From Ophioderma brevispina (taxonomy: Eukaryota > Echinodermata > Ophiuroidea > Amphilepidida > Ophiodermatidae), in the NCBI GenBank assembly GCA_023653785.1, contig JAMKCH010051382.1:1-64000 (forward strand): a DNA stretch of 64,000 bases, in the 5' to 3' direction. Shown here one piece after another: positions 23,200-33,427 of the stretch; position 1 is the first letter of the stretch, and every line of letters starts with the position of its first letter. Below the pieces are notes generated by a model. The model made no database searches. It saw only the letters and a list, made by a program, of their open reading frames with translations, and was not told where the DNA came from. The position numbers were made by a program, and so were the translations under genes.

Positions 23200-24218
23200 G
23201 GGGACATTTTTGTACTAGTTCCGCCTGCCAGCTTGTGTGCTTACAATATAATTACTAAAAAATTTCACTCTAATTGGGAACGAAGTCAAGGCAAACAGGG
23301 TTTGCAACAGCTGATTTCAGTGTTTGCAAAATATAAATGATCTTATAACCCTAGGGTTTGATATGAAGCTTTTAACAGCATACAAAAATAGTGGGCGATA
23401 AATGACTTTCTAATAAGACTGATATATTACGTGGAAAGGATGACACCTGAATCCATACCCTGTAGTAACTACCTTTACACCCATTCATGCAATGCAATGA
23501 TCCCACCATGTTCACTCAAACCCAACATTGGCAATTAACAAAATTAAATTGTATGGTTGTACAGACTGCTCTTTGAAGTGTTGAAAGGATCTCTACTGTA
23601 TTTTCAGGAAGCCGCCCATAACCAAACCCAAATATACTGTTTTTTCAACTCTCTTACAAATAAATTAAACAAATGGGACAGGAAGTCCATATAGGGTTTT
23701 TTTTTTTTTTTTTCATTATTGGCAGTTGGTCGCATTTTGAGCATAATGACCCTAAGTGAACCTCTGAATGACCTTTGACCCCCCCCCCCCCATGTTTCCC
23801 CACATCAGACTCCTTGCATCAATGTATAAGCATACCAAGAAATGCACTTGATCCATCTGCATCGAAAATGACATTGTTAAAAAAAATTCAACAAGGTGTA
23901 TAGCTAAATGTTTGACACACGCACCGACCAATTAATCAGGCCGATATAAGGCCTTTCCGCTTGCATACGATGACCTAACTGACATGCATCCCCAATATTC
24001 ATATTGCATTGTCTGAGTGGATCAAAGCAGATCACATAAGTATATCCAATACACATGAATACCGTACTAAACATGCTCATCATAAGATCAACAGTACAAA
24101 ATATGTACACCATGCATGTCCAACCTTTCTTAGAAATACCCAAGTGGGTAATTTTAGTACAATTTTTTGGATTTTGGGAATACAACTTCATCACACAAGC
24201 CAGGTTGGTTTGACTTAC
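23200..24218. other. Unassigned sequence with poly-T and C-run
   Basis: A T-run at about 23696-23713 and a C-run at about 23779-23791. No supported exon. The minus frame at 23904-24239 has no recognisable motif. Confidence 0.35.
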
Positions 24219-24321
24219 TATGCAGCTGAATAACAGCAAAATTAAATTTGGATACAGTTCTTAAACCTTTTATTTCTTGTAGATATAACCCCAAACTATG
24301 TGCGGCCAGTAAAGATCCCAT
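24219..24321 (-). CDS. Candidate first coding exon, unknown protein
   Basis: The minus-strand ATG at 24321 has a good context (AAAATGG). It opens 34 codons starting MGSLLAAHSLGLYLQEIKG and reaches a consensus donor, CATA|GTAAGTC, in phase 1. That phase matches the acceptor of the terminal exon candidate at 18166, about 6 kb downstream on the same strand. An intervening exon was not found. The frame also continues upstream of the ATG, so this could instead be an internal exon, or chance. Confidence 0.28.
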
Positions 24322-25215
24322 TTTGCAAATCTTCAGTTCATAAGACCCAAGTCGAAGCATTTAAATGCACTAATGATTGGTTTAATTCTTAAAATAAAAA
24401 AAAAATCCTCAAAAACAGTTTTCTTGTATGTTCTGTAACAAGTACAGTGTCCTATACCCGGCAAATGATAAATCATAGAATTTTTATTCTGTTTCTTAAC
24501 TTCCTTTCTGGAAATGTTTTTTTGCCTTCACAATACTTCCTGCGGAAGCATTGACTTAGGTAAGTGGTAAGGGTATTTGGACCCCTTAAGACACAATTCA
24601 ATTTTGCCTCTCCAGCAGTTCCCAATACCTCAACATTTGAAACAGAAATTCCCCAGCTCTAAAAGTCCTATTTTGTGAAAACTTTTGCAATCAGAAGCCT
24701 AAATTAATACCCTGAATTTAGTTCCATGCCCTGCAATTTCTAAAACAATTCACTCGTTTTAATTGTCCCTACGTTTGAGGAAAGGCAAAAACAGTTCCCC
24801 CCCCTCCAAATATGGAATGGGGCACACATCCCTACAGAACAAAAATTTGCAGCAACCCTGAATGTAAATGAAAATATTTTCATTTGATGGGTGCATATTA
24901 AACCCTGAATTTAACTGCATCTGCATATACATCCATGATGTAGTCACAAAATTACATTTTTCTACCACACTAACTGCAGGAATGGATTGAGTTCATGCAA
25001 ACCTAACATGTCAAAAATTGAAATACCCATAGTCCCCATGTTGGCCCCTCATGAGCCCCCCTTACAACCTTATTTTACCCACATGGAGCCCCAACTGGAA
25101 ATATTGGCTGGTTAGAATATTTGTTAAAAGGGGGTGACTCACTCCTGGGTCACGTTTTCATCTATTTTCCCCTCACATGGAAGCATATCCCCAAAAATAT
25201 CTCATTACAAATTTT
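24322..25215. other. Unassigned AT-rich sequence
   Basis: No repeats with partners, RNA gene or splice-bounded frame seen. Confidence 0.3.
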
Positions 25216-25356
25216 GATATAAAATTGGATCGATTAAGCCCAAATTAATTGGTCGAGCAATGAGTTGCAAAAATATTGGGCGAGACGCAGTCGAGCCCAA
25301 TATTTTAAAACTCATAGCGAGACCATTAATATTGGGCGTAATCATCCAATTTTATC
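25216..25356. mobile_element. Foldback (long palindrome) element 1
   Basis: The whole 141 bp folds on itself. GATATAAAATTGGATCGATT pairs with ATCATCCAATTTTATC, AATTAATTGGTCGAGC with GCGAGACCATTAAT, and AAATATTGGGC with GCCCAATATTT. The loop is CGAGACGCAGTCGA. There is no coding capacity. Confidence 0.7.
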
Positions 25357-25415
25357 ATTATCATGTTTTGGATCCGATATTTTCCCACACTTGGACTCCT
25401 CAAAACATGATAATG
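25355..25415. repeat. Short perfect hairpin abutting the foldback
   Basis: TCATTATCATGTTTTG pairs perfectly with CAAAACATGATAATGA (16 bp) across a loop of about 29 nt. It shares its first two bases with the end of the preceding palindrome. Confidence 0.65.
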
Positions 25416-26044
25416 AGTTAAATGGATCCAGTAGATGCAAAATGTGTATTACACTAGGACAAAGTGTGTTAATAAATGTGGTATACCACATTTGGAGACC
25501 TTTTTGTTCATAAAAACCTCAAAACATTGAAATGAAACATTTCCCGGGCCTTACATTCATGGTAATGAGAAAAATATTATGAACTTTCTTCCAATACCAA
25601 AATTAAAATTTTGATGGAGTAAAGTGTGAGTGTGTGTGTGTGGGGGGGATAAGGTTGTCGATCAGATCGCCCACTTCAATTACACCTGACTGTGACCTCT
25701 GGGGATGAGGTTGTATGGAAACAGTCCAAACTTGTTCTAGAGATATAACACTTGTAATCATTATGGAATTGGCATGATCAGTCCATGAATATATATATTA
25801 TACATTACAATACATTCCAAGATATTTAAAAAAAATAATAACCCTCATTTAGACTTCAAGTTTACATCTTGGCTACGATTTTCAATTCTTATTCAGTGGT
25901 TTATCGTGTTAACAAGAAATTATTAAGTTGCTTTAGATCAATGCTCCACCTATGCAATTACGTGGTGTTGTCAAATATTTGACGCGCGTAAATGGCACAT
26001 TTATACTGCATCATGCATATCGCGTTTGTACAAAAATACAAGTT
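25416..26044. other. Unassigned sequence with a GT microsatellite
   Basis: A short GT repeat runs at about 25626-25643, followed by a G-run. Nothing else supported. Confidence 0.4.
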
Positions 26045-26052
26045 ACACAGCG

Positions 26053-26194
26053 CAGGGGCGGTGCCACGGTAAACTCATTTTTGTTAAAAAACCATAATTT
26101 TTGTGCAATTTATTACGTAAAACCCCTGTTTTCCTAAATTGTGAAAATCTTAGGGGGGGCGCTCCTCCCTGCCACCCCCCTGGCACCGCCCCTG
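26053..26194. mobile_element. hAT-like MITE, 142 bp
   Basis: The TIR is CAGGGGCGGTGCCA on the left, and its inverse TGGCACCGCCCCTG on the right. It is flanked by ACACAGCG and ACACAGTG, an 8-bp direct repeat with one mismatch. TIRs starting CAGGGG with 8-bp target duplications are the pattern of the hAT superfamily. The interior (TTTTTGTGCAATTTATTACGT, CCCCTGTTTTCCTAAATT) matches the copy at 40660. Confidence 0.7.
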
Positions 26195-26461
26195 ACACAG
26201 TGTGAAGATCACCACATATCAACTTTGGCTGCTTTGTTTTCAAGAGGAGTTAAATGATGTAACAATATTTTTTGACAAATTATGTTGATAAAAAGTAAAA
26301 AATTAGTCAATTATAGATATTAAAGCTATTTCAATACAAGTACTATATGTACACTTTATACAATACATACTGTTTGATACCTAAAACTTAAATCATTTAT
26401 ATATCAGTAGAATCATAATCATAATCTCATACCAGAAGATCTAATACAGCCGACTGACTAC

Positions 26462-26600
26462 TTTAAAGGGGTATTTCGTGACCCACAGCTTCGTTCCCCT
26501 GACTTGCCCGAAAAAAATTGAATTTATATCATCTAACTGTTGGATAGTGTGTGTGTGCCTAATTTTCTAATTTTGTATTATTTTCTGTATGTAAACAGAC
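26462..26600 (+). repeat. TTAAAGGGG dispersed repeat
   Basis: Starts CTTTAAAGGGGTATTTCGTG and shares CCCACA-CTTCGT-CCCC-GACTT, then TTCTAATTTTGTATT, with the copy at 53277. A shorter piece occurs on the minus strand near 41530-41573. Confidence 0.5.
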
Positions 26601-26604
26601 AAAA

Positions 26605-26970
26605 TTAAAGGCACTATCAGTGATTTGATATCAACAATTGCCAGAAATCAGATATTTGCATGTCTGGAACAAGTATAGGTATCCTACAATGTTACATGCC
26701 CAACAAGTGATGAGACCAAACGTGGCCTAGTAAGGACAAATCAGATATTTTAGTCCTTATTGTTCATACAGACATTTACTGCATCACGTAATTGAATGAA
26801 GGTTTGTATCTTTGAATACTGTGTTTTCTTCCGTTTCTGTCAATTTTGTTGGAAAAATTCTAATGGGAATTCTACAGCTTAAGCTATTCCTGCAAATTTC
26901 AAATATTTGATTCACTTATAAGCTATTCCTGCAAATGTCAAATATTTTGACTCACTGATGGTATCTTTAA
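26605..26970 (+). mobile_element. TTAA-type MITE family A, copy 3
   Basis: Left TTAAAGGCACTATCAGTGAT, right ACTGATGGTATCTTTAA, with TTAA at both ends and about 366 bp. An AAGCTATTCCTGCAAAT-TCAAATATTTGA unit near the right end is tandemly repeated inside the copy (26880-26950). Confidence 0.75.
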
Positions 26971-27109
26971 AATTGGCCTATGGGGCTGCATGATACAAGA
27001 AAATCACTTATAACATCAAAACCAACTGTCAGAATGAACTGAAATTTTTTAAAATAACCTTTTTCCTTGAGAAATTTAGTGCACCATACGTACACAAAAA
27101 TGAAGGCAC

Positions 27110-27671
27110 TTAACCCAGGAGCTAGCACACATTTGTAAAACATCTCAAGTACAAAAGGTTGAGTGATTAAATATGTTGACAGACTGACTGGAACCCCTGA
27201 AACGTGATTCTTAAGTGCCAGCAAATGGTGCCTTATGAGAGGGGGCCAAAACAAAGTTTGTACAGGGGGTCAAATTGTAAATTGATCCAATCATGTTGAA
27301 AAGCACACCATGTTATGTGTCTAACCGTAAGGATTCAGAAAAGGTATAGTTTGTAATATGTACAGCCTAAAGTTTTCAGAGAAGTTATAGGACTTCTAAA
27401 AAACAGCAAAAATCAATAAAAAGGGTCAATTTCAGTTGTACAGGGGTCCAAATTTTTAAAATTGCTCCGATTTGGATAAAAAATGGTGCAAACTATTGGT
27501 GGAGCTCATAGGATAAAATTAAGGAATCGTTTTGAGTGTCTCAAATGCTTGCTTAAGAAAGTAGGGGGGTAACAAGATCAAGCCCCATTGAATGCAATGG
27601 ATGTTGACCTTCTTTTCCCCCTACATCGGAAACTAAGCATTTAAGACAAATGTGTGCTAGCTCCAGGCTAA
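27110..27671. mobile_element. 0.56-kb TIR element
   Basis: Arms TTAACCCAGGAGCTAGCACA and, inverted, TGTGCTAGCTCCAGGCTAA, with an 18-bp perfect core (GCTAGCACACATTTGT region). Inside, a TTGTACAGGGG-TC-AAATT block occurs twice (about 27256 and 27436). The minus frame at 26967-27254 crosses the element end and is not a gene. Confidence 0.6.
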
Positions 27672-27958
27672 CTAGGATCACAATACACCCTTAATATTGC
27701 CATTCATAACCAAATTTATGCTACTCGTATTTTTCTCTGAAACATCATTAAACCCCTAAATAATCTGCAACTTGCTTCATAATATACTGCTTGAAAATAG
27801 GAATATTTCCCTCCCACTGTTTTGATAGAGATTTTCATAGATGGTCATCAACTGTTGTTTGTTAGTGCCAATACACCATAAGTATGTATATACCGAGGCT
27901 TATTAGCTGCAAGAAGGCCCCCATCTGCAATAGCTGCCATTTATCAGCTGTGTTGTTG

Positions 27959-28324
27959 TTAAAGGCACTATCAGTGATTTGCTAAATCAGAAAATCGAAA
28001 AATTCATAAAAACTCAGATTTTTGCATGTCTGTATCAAATACAGGTACCCTAAACATCCTAACAAATGATAAGGCCAGAAGCAACCTAATAAAGACAAAA
28101 TTGGACATATTAGTCATTACGGTCCGTACGGACACTTATTACAACACGTAAACGAATGGAGAGTCTTATATTTGAACACTGCAGTTGTTTTCCCTTTTCT
28201 GCCAATTCTTCAGTTGGAAAGGTAACTTTTTGAGAAATATACAGATTTATCCTTCACTTTTAAGATATTCCTGCAAATTTCAAATATTTTGACTCTTTTG
28301 GACGAATCCATGATAGTGTCTTTA
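27959..28324 (+). mobile_element. TTAA-type MITE family A, copy 4 (best preserved)
   Basis: Left TTAAAGGCACTATCAGTGAT, right CATGATAGTGTCTTTAA, TTAA at both ends, 366 bp. A palindromic core GTCCGTACGGAC sits near the middle (28125-28136). Confidence 0.8.
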
Positions 28325-28900
28325 AGTGTTAAATACCTATCAAATCTAACCACTTGGCAGCTATTGCAGATTTGCCCTAAACCCTCAATATGTTTGACAT
28401 GACAAAATCAGTTTAATATGTGACATGGGGTTGATGATCCTAAGTATTTTTTTGACAAAATGAATTTACTAAATACGTAACACATAAACATATAGAAAGC
28501 TATATTTTGATTAAAGTAAAAAAGGGGAGTACCCCTTTAAACACTTAGAGGCAACATGGTGCAGTACCCTTCAATGTTAAGTAAAAAATAGTCATCTTTA
28601 TATAAAATGCAAAGTAATCCTATAAATAGAGGCAACTTGTACAAAAGGTCTTTAAGAGCACCATACTTCTACAGAAACTGCAGTTTTACAAATTTTGTAT
28701 CGGGCCAAAAGAAACAAAAAACCTTGTCTCAATGACATTACCTGAAACTGGATACATTTATTAAGTTACAAAACCTTATATTTCTTTTTTTACTGCAATT
28801 AGGCCCACTTTTGTTTTTCTTTTTTTTAGCCACTTTGAAGCCATTTTGCACTTTGCATTGAAAAAGACACTAAAACCTGAATTTTCAGTGTAAAAAAAGT
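28325..28900. other. Unassigned sequence with a TTTAAAGGGG terminus
   Basis: GGGGAGTACCCCTTTAAAC (about 28525-28543) is a small palindrome and may be another element end. No gene evidence. Confidence 0.3.
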
Positions 28901-29132
28901 ACGGCCCTTTTATGGCAAAAGGGCGTAACTTGAGTATGCCTTTTGCCTTGAAAGGGACACCCTGCCAAACCAATGCATTTATGGGAGACATTTTCTTTTT
29001 AATGTTGAGCCTAAGATGATAAAATGTATTTACAAAAAATATGATCCCATAATGCATTGTTTTTGGCAGACAGCCTTTAAAGGCAAAAGGTGTAACTTGA
29101 GTTAACGCCCTTTTGCCATAAAAGGGCCGACG
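28901..29132. mobile_element. Long-TIR MITE, ~232 bp
   Basis: Arms of about 55 bp. ACGGCCCTTTTATGGCAAAA and GGGCGTAACTTGAGT at the left are mirrored by TTTTGCCATAAAAGGGCCGACGT at the right, including the inner CTTTTGCCTT and AAGGCAAAAG pair. No coding capacity. Confidence 0.7.
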
Positions 29133-29461
29133 TAATGTGCAAAATCATGATTTTTGAAAGCTGTGCAAGGGATCACTGAGACAAAATCTTTTTTTCTTGT
29201 CGTAATAGCTTGATGTGTGCAAATACCCTCAAAACCTATAGTACAAACATCATGTACTATGTCAACAGTAGAAAAACAAGTATTAAAGAGGGGCATGCTA
29301 TAGACAAGAAACAGGATTTTTTTCTTATTACCAATGTATATATCCACTACCATATGCCAATAGATAGATCACTTTTAAAATGTTGCCACAGCCATAAAAC
29401 AATGTGCCCATCTAAAGGTCTTGAATACATGAGACCAAAATATTAATGATATCCAGTATAC

Positions 29462-29623
29462 CAAATAATGAATGTTTATGAGTGCAATGGTAAGAATATT
29501 TTCATGAGTTGAAAGATGAAATGTTCCATTCAACGAGGCGTTAGCCGAATTGAATGGAACATTTCAACATTCAATGAATGAAAATATTCTTTCCATTGCA
29601 TGAATGAAAATATTCATTATTTG
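29462..29623. mobile_element. Foldback (long palindrome) element 2
   Basis: About 160 bp nearly fully self-complementary. CAAATAATGAATG pairs with CATTATTTG and AGTGCAATGG with CCATTGCAT. AAATGTTCCATTCAA pairs with TTGAATGGAACATTT around the loop CGAGGCGTTAGCCGA, itself a small palindrome. Confidence 0.75.
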
Positions 29624-29670
29624 TTTTATATAACATCTAAGTAGATCCAAGATGAGTGGTTTTTACTTTA

Positions 29671-29848
29671 AAGAGCAAATTGCTACTTAAAAAGAGTGAA
29701 AATCACTTCAAAAATGTTCACCTTTGAGTTTAAGCAAAGCACAATTCCTTTTGAGGAGTTGAACAAAGGAAGGACAACAGGATGACAAGTGAAAATGCAC
29801 TCTTTTTGGAGTGATTTTCACTCTTTTTGAGTGGAAATTTGTTCTTTT
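29671..29848. repeat. Inverted repeat pair, AGAGTGAAAATCAC arms
   Basis: AGAGCAAATTGCTACTTAAA then AAGAGTGAAAATCACTTC (29671-29709) is mirrored by GAGTGATTTTCACTCTTTTT then GAGTGGAAATTTGTTCT (29809-29846). It is probably a small MITE with decayed ends. Confidence 0.55.
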
Positions 29849-30044
29849 AAAAAAATACTAACAAAAGCACTCATTTATGATGGAGTGGTTTACAAGAGTT
29901 TCCCTCCTGGGGAGTATATTGAATTTCACTTGTTTTACATTTAGAGGAATAATATAATCCACCAGGTCATATCAAGATTCAAGATGGTTTTTTTTTCAAA
30001 AAAACATATACCCGCAAACCAAATAGATACATCAAAGTGTATAC

Positions 30045-30127
30045 CTACAGTAGAAATGTAACTTTGGAGATTACGAAGGGAAAGATCATCTAAGACATCC
30101 CTGCATAATAGTGGTGCAAAAATGTTA
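30045..30127 (-). CDS. Candidate internal exon, unknown protein
   Basis: On the minus strand, GTTATTTTTACAG| is a good acceptor at 30127, and ACTGTAG|GTATAC is a possible donor at 30045. Only one frame is open across the 83 nt, and it encodes NIFAPLLCRDVLDDLSLRN followed by LQSYISTV. The start phase (2) does not match the phase-1 donors at 32281 and 37316, so a further exon would be needed. The NIFAPLL string resembles a conserved C-terminal string of TMEM161-type membrane proteins. The rest does not fit, so I give no name. Confidence 0.3.
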
Positions 30128-30267
30128 CTGTAAAAATAACATCCCTTACAATCAAACTGGTGAAGTGGAGACGCAGGTAATTTCAAATTTACTGAGCCAC
30201 CCCTCACACACCAACTACAAGTATTCCTGCTAACGTCCTAATAAATGGAATATAAAATGGAACTAAA

Positions 30268-30345
30268 TTAAAGGCAATAAAAATCACATTTTTTTAAAAG
30301 TGCCCTCAATTTTCCATTTCTTAAAAATTTCATACATACCTAAAT
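30268..30345 (+). repeat. Partial copy of the 30453-31372 arm
   Basis: GGCAATAAAAATCACATTTTTT then AGTGCCCTCAATTTT repeats the arm that starts at 30453 in direct orientation. Confidence 0.4.
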
Positions 30346-30452
30346 GGAAAGATAAAAAGATGGAATTTTTCAATTACAAGTTTCAAAAAATTCTGTTCAA
30401 TCAGATGTGATAATTTCTATTAATACCATAGATTTTGAATTATATTTTGTGG

Positions 30453-31372
30453 TATTAAAGCAATAACAGCACATTTTTTTGAAGAGTGCCCCTTGTTTCA
30501 AAATTGGATATTTTGCAAAGTTGTGTTTGGAATTGTCTATAAACCATACCTGCGAACCAAGTGCAAAAGTGTGTATTTATCACAAATAAAGCGATTTTGT
30601 AATGGATTATGATCCCAGATTATCCTTAAGAGACATGAGGAGATTTCCAGAAAGAAGCGCCCCCCCAATTTGTCAAACCCCGTTTTTTTTCATATTTGGA
30701 TGCTTACCAAGTATTAGATAACATCTGAAGTGAATTAGCCGAATACGCCGTCTTTATGTAATTAAGCATGATGATTAGTACTTTCTGTCATGCAACACAG
30801 AAAGTCAAAGCAAGGTTTTCTATATGGACGATTGCGATCAGCAGCAAGCTCAAAACAAGTTTGGCGGGTTTTTCCTTTTGTACGTGTTTGTTCAATACCC
30901 TCGAAACATTCTTGGTAAGGTGTCTAGGACCGCTCCAGTGAAAATTAGAGAAATGCCTGTAATCCTCAAAAAATCTCCTCCTGTCACTTTAACAGCAGAG
31001 CTGGAAATGCTAAGTTTATGTCCGTCCATGCGGGAATAGTGCGCCACCTCAAGAAAATTACTGTAATTTGACTACCTGAACGACAGACAGCAGAACAACC
31101 TAAGGAGAGCGTTTTATACACACCGGAAATGGCACAATTCCTGGTTATTCCATTGGAAGGATAAGGATGTTTTAGCAGTCAGTTATGATTATCGGAGAAT
31201 CCGATATTTCAAAATTATTAAAATTACTTGCGACACAAAGATAATTTTGAGCTAGACCATGCACAGGTATAATTTACCAAGCCTAAGTACCAATACCACT
31301 GTGCAAAATCTCCAAAATATTGTTAAAATTGGGGGGAGGCTCTTCAAAAAAGTGCAGTTATTGCTTTAATTT
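30453..31372. mobile_element. 0.92-kb element with long imperfect inverted repeats
   Basis: The left arm ATTAAAGCAATAACAGCACA then TTTTGAAGAGTGCCCC is mirrored at the right by GGCTCTTCAAAAAAGTGC then AGTTATTGCTTTAAT. Similarity continues inward for about 100 bp (GTATTGGTAC/ACCATACCTGC region). A 71-codon plus frame inside (30824-31039) has no recognised domain. Confidence 0.5.
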
Positions 31373-31467
31373 AAAGTTAGTATTAAAATTAAAGATAGTC
31401 TTGGAGTCACATGAACAATCTCCAATTCCAAAGTTTGAGATGAACCAGAGTTTCGTTTTGATGTAAT

Positions 31468-31600
31468 GGGTGACAAATTCCTCACCCCATCATGGGAGTA
31501 ACAGCCCATTTTATAGTAGTTGAAAGGAAAAAAAGGTCCAGTCGTTGGCTAACCCTGGTCACAGTTACGACCCCTTTTAGAATACCAGCCATGGAGTTAG
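31468..31600 (+). repeat. Direct repeat, copy 1
   Basis: GTGACAAATTCCTCACCCCAT, AAAAAGGTCCA and AGAATACCAGCCATGGAGTT recur in the same order at 32041-32167. Confidence 0.6.
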
Positions 31601-32040
31601 CAAGTACCTAAATTTATTACAAATTGTGTGTCTTTTATAGACATGCGGATTTGAGCTGAGCTATTTCACACAGCATAATTTGTGGAAAGGTCTGACATGC
31701 AACAAATATGATTTGTTAGAAAAATTTTGAGGCCGCCAACCTGGAGAATCTCCAAGTCAGCCTTTAATGATCATAACAGAAAAAGAAATGATGGCAAGGA
31801 GACAAGGAGAAGGGATATAGCACATCCCCACTTCACACATTTTGCAAATTCATTGAGGCCATGGTTGTCTTTTTCAGTCATTTATATTTCATAATTTGAA
31901 ATCAATTATTCCTTCCCTGCATAAAACTTGGGCTGAATTCTGAAAGAGAGTCTAACTTTTAGACCTGGGTTTTAAACCAAGGTTAGTCACTATATGAGCG
32001 GACATTTTTCCTTTCAAAATAATGTGAAAATCTAAAGTTA

Positions 32041-32167
32041 AGGGTGATCAAATTCTCACCCCATTCCCTGAGGATAACAAGCCCTGTTATTAGTATGTTG
32101 AAAGAAAAAAGGTCCATTCATGTTGGACTAACTGGACTCCTTTTTTAGAATACCAGCCATGGAGTTT
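32041..32167 (+). repeat. Direct repeat, copy 2
   Basis: The second copy of the 31468-31600 unit, 570 bp downstream in the same orientation. Confidence 0.6.
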
Positions 32168-32280
32168 CCACCCAGCTGCTGCTTTGATTGTTAAAGTAAC
32201 TGATCATACTATATTTTCACTGATTTCACTGATCCCACACCAACTATAACGCACAATGGTATATATATAAGTGACATTAC

Positions 32281-32437
32281 CAATAAAACATGCTGGTCCC
32301 CTATCTTCTCCAAGGAGACGAGTCTCTCTCTTGAAAAAGAATTCTGGGACAATGTTTTTCTTGCTGGTGTAACTGAAGAGTTTGATTAAAGGAAAAGAAC
32401 AGAGGATTACCCACACCAGAATGAACGCCCAGTCCAA
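32281..32437 (-). CDS. Candidate internal exon, possible membrane segment
   Basis: On the minus strand, the acceptor at 32437 is excellent (ATATTTTCTTTGTTTGCAG|) and the donor at 32281 is TTATTG|GTAATG. Read in phase 0, all 52 codons are open and begin LDWAFILVWVILCSFPLIKL, a clear membrane-type hydrophobic stretch. After it come basic residues and RETRLLGEDRGPACFI. Read in phase 1, to match the donor at 37316, about 45 codons are open (GLGVHSGVGNPLFFSFNQT and on) before a TAG. So either the gene has a different upstream exon or an indel breaks the second frame. The exon ends in phase 1. Family not recognised. Confidence 0.4.
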
Positions 32438-32508
32438 CTGCAAACAAAGAAAATATGTTTAATGGTTTAAAATTTAACCAGGTTTTTAAAAAAAAAAATG
32501 CTAATTTT

Positions 32509-32887
32509 TTAAAAGGCACTATCAGTGATCCGCCGGAAGGAGGGAGTCAAAATATTTCGAAAATTTGCCATGAAATAGCTTAAAAGTGTAGGATAAGTAG
32601 TAGATGCTAGAATCTACATAATGAATTTTTTCAACTGAAAAAATGAGAAAAACAGAAAAGGAAAACAGCAGTATTCAAAGATAGAATCTCCATTGAATTA
32701 CGGTGTTGTGAGTGTCCGTACGGACAGTAATGACTCTAAAATATGATTTTTTTGTCTTATTAGGCTTGCTTTGGGCGAACACTTGTATAGGGTATGTTAG
32801 GGAACCAGATGTACAGAGGATGCAAAAAAAATGATTTTTGATGTTTTTTGATTTGCTGTTTTCGCACATCACCGATAGTGCCTTTAA
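32509..32887 (-). mobile_element. TTAA-type MITE family A, copy 5 (inverted)
   Basis: The ends AAAAGGCACTATCAGTGATC and ATCACCGATAGTGCCTTTAA are inverted repeats at TTAA. The interior is the reverse complement of copies 3 and 4, including GTCCGTACGGAC at about 32715. The minus frame at 32675-32944 is element sequence. Confidence 0.75.
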
Positions 32888-33202
32888 CGTAAAACATGGG
32901 AGGAGAACATGGACCTGCTCGCATGTGGGAGTTTGGGATTCCAAATATTATTTATGAAATTCTTACATGCAATTCTCTATGGTGCGCATCTGGTCAGCAA
33001 TAAAAAATCCACTTTTAAAACCTTTATTCAATAAATCTTAGTTATTATTGATTTCCGTGGGGGGGGGGGGGGTTAGTGCATTAACCCTGCTGCAAAACAG
33101 TGTAAATTTCCAAAACGGTCATTATGTCTGATTTTTTATTCTGTCAGTGTAAACGCATATTGTCGATGGTGAGAATTTATTTGGAGAGGATTGTGTTTGA
33201 GA

Positions 33203-33427
33203 TTTTAAAACTAAAAAAGCTGTAAATGCTCAACTTTGTTCAATGGAATTGATGCTGCAGTAACCATTTTACAGGAGCCGTTAGGACCAATGTAAAGGTA
33301 TACCAGAACATCTGAATAGATGGTCGTGCAGTCCTGTGAAACAAGCTATTCGACGATTTCTTTGTTTGGATCCATCCAAAAGAACGGATATAAAGTGTCA
33401 TGAATATCGAGGCCGGGTGAACCACTG
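33203..33427 (-). pseudogene. Protein-like frame with one stop, unknown
   Basis: On the minus strand, one frame reads FSGSPGLDIHDTLYPFFWM then DPNKEIVE, a TAG, and then LVSQDCTTIYSDVLVYLYI and SIPLNKVEHLQLF. That is about 72 sense codons with a single stop. Other frames are also partly open. It could be a decayed exon or a transposon fragment. Confidence 0.2.

Noticed and set aside
30045..32437. Naming the 30-32-kb minus exons TMEM161
   Set aside because: NIFAPLL and LVW..SF..IK strings look similar by memory, but the order, phases and remaining residues do not fit. No reliable alignment is possible here.
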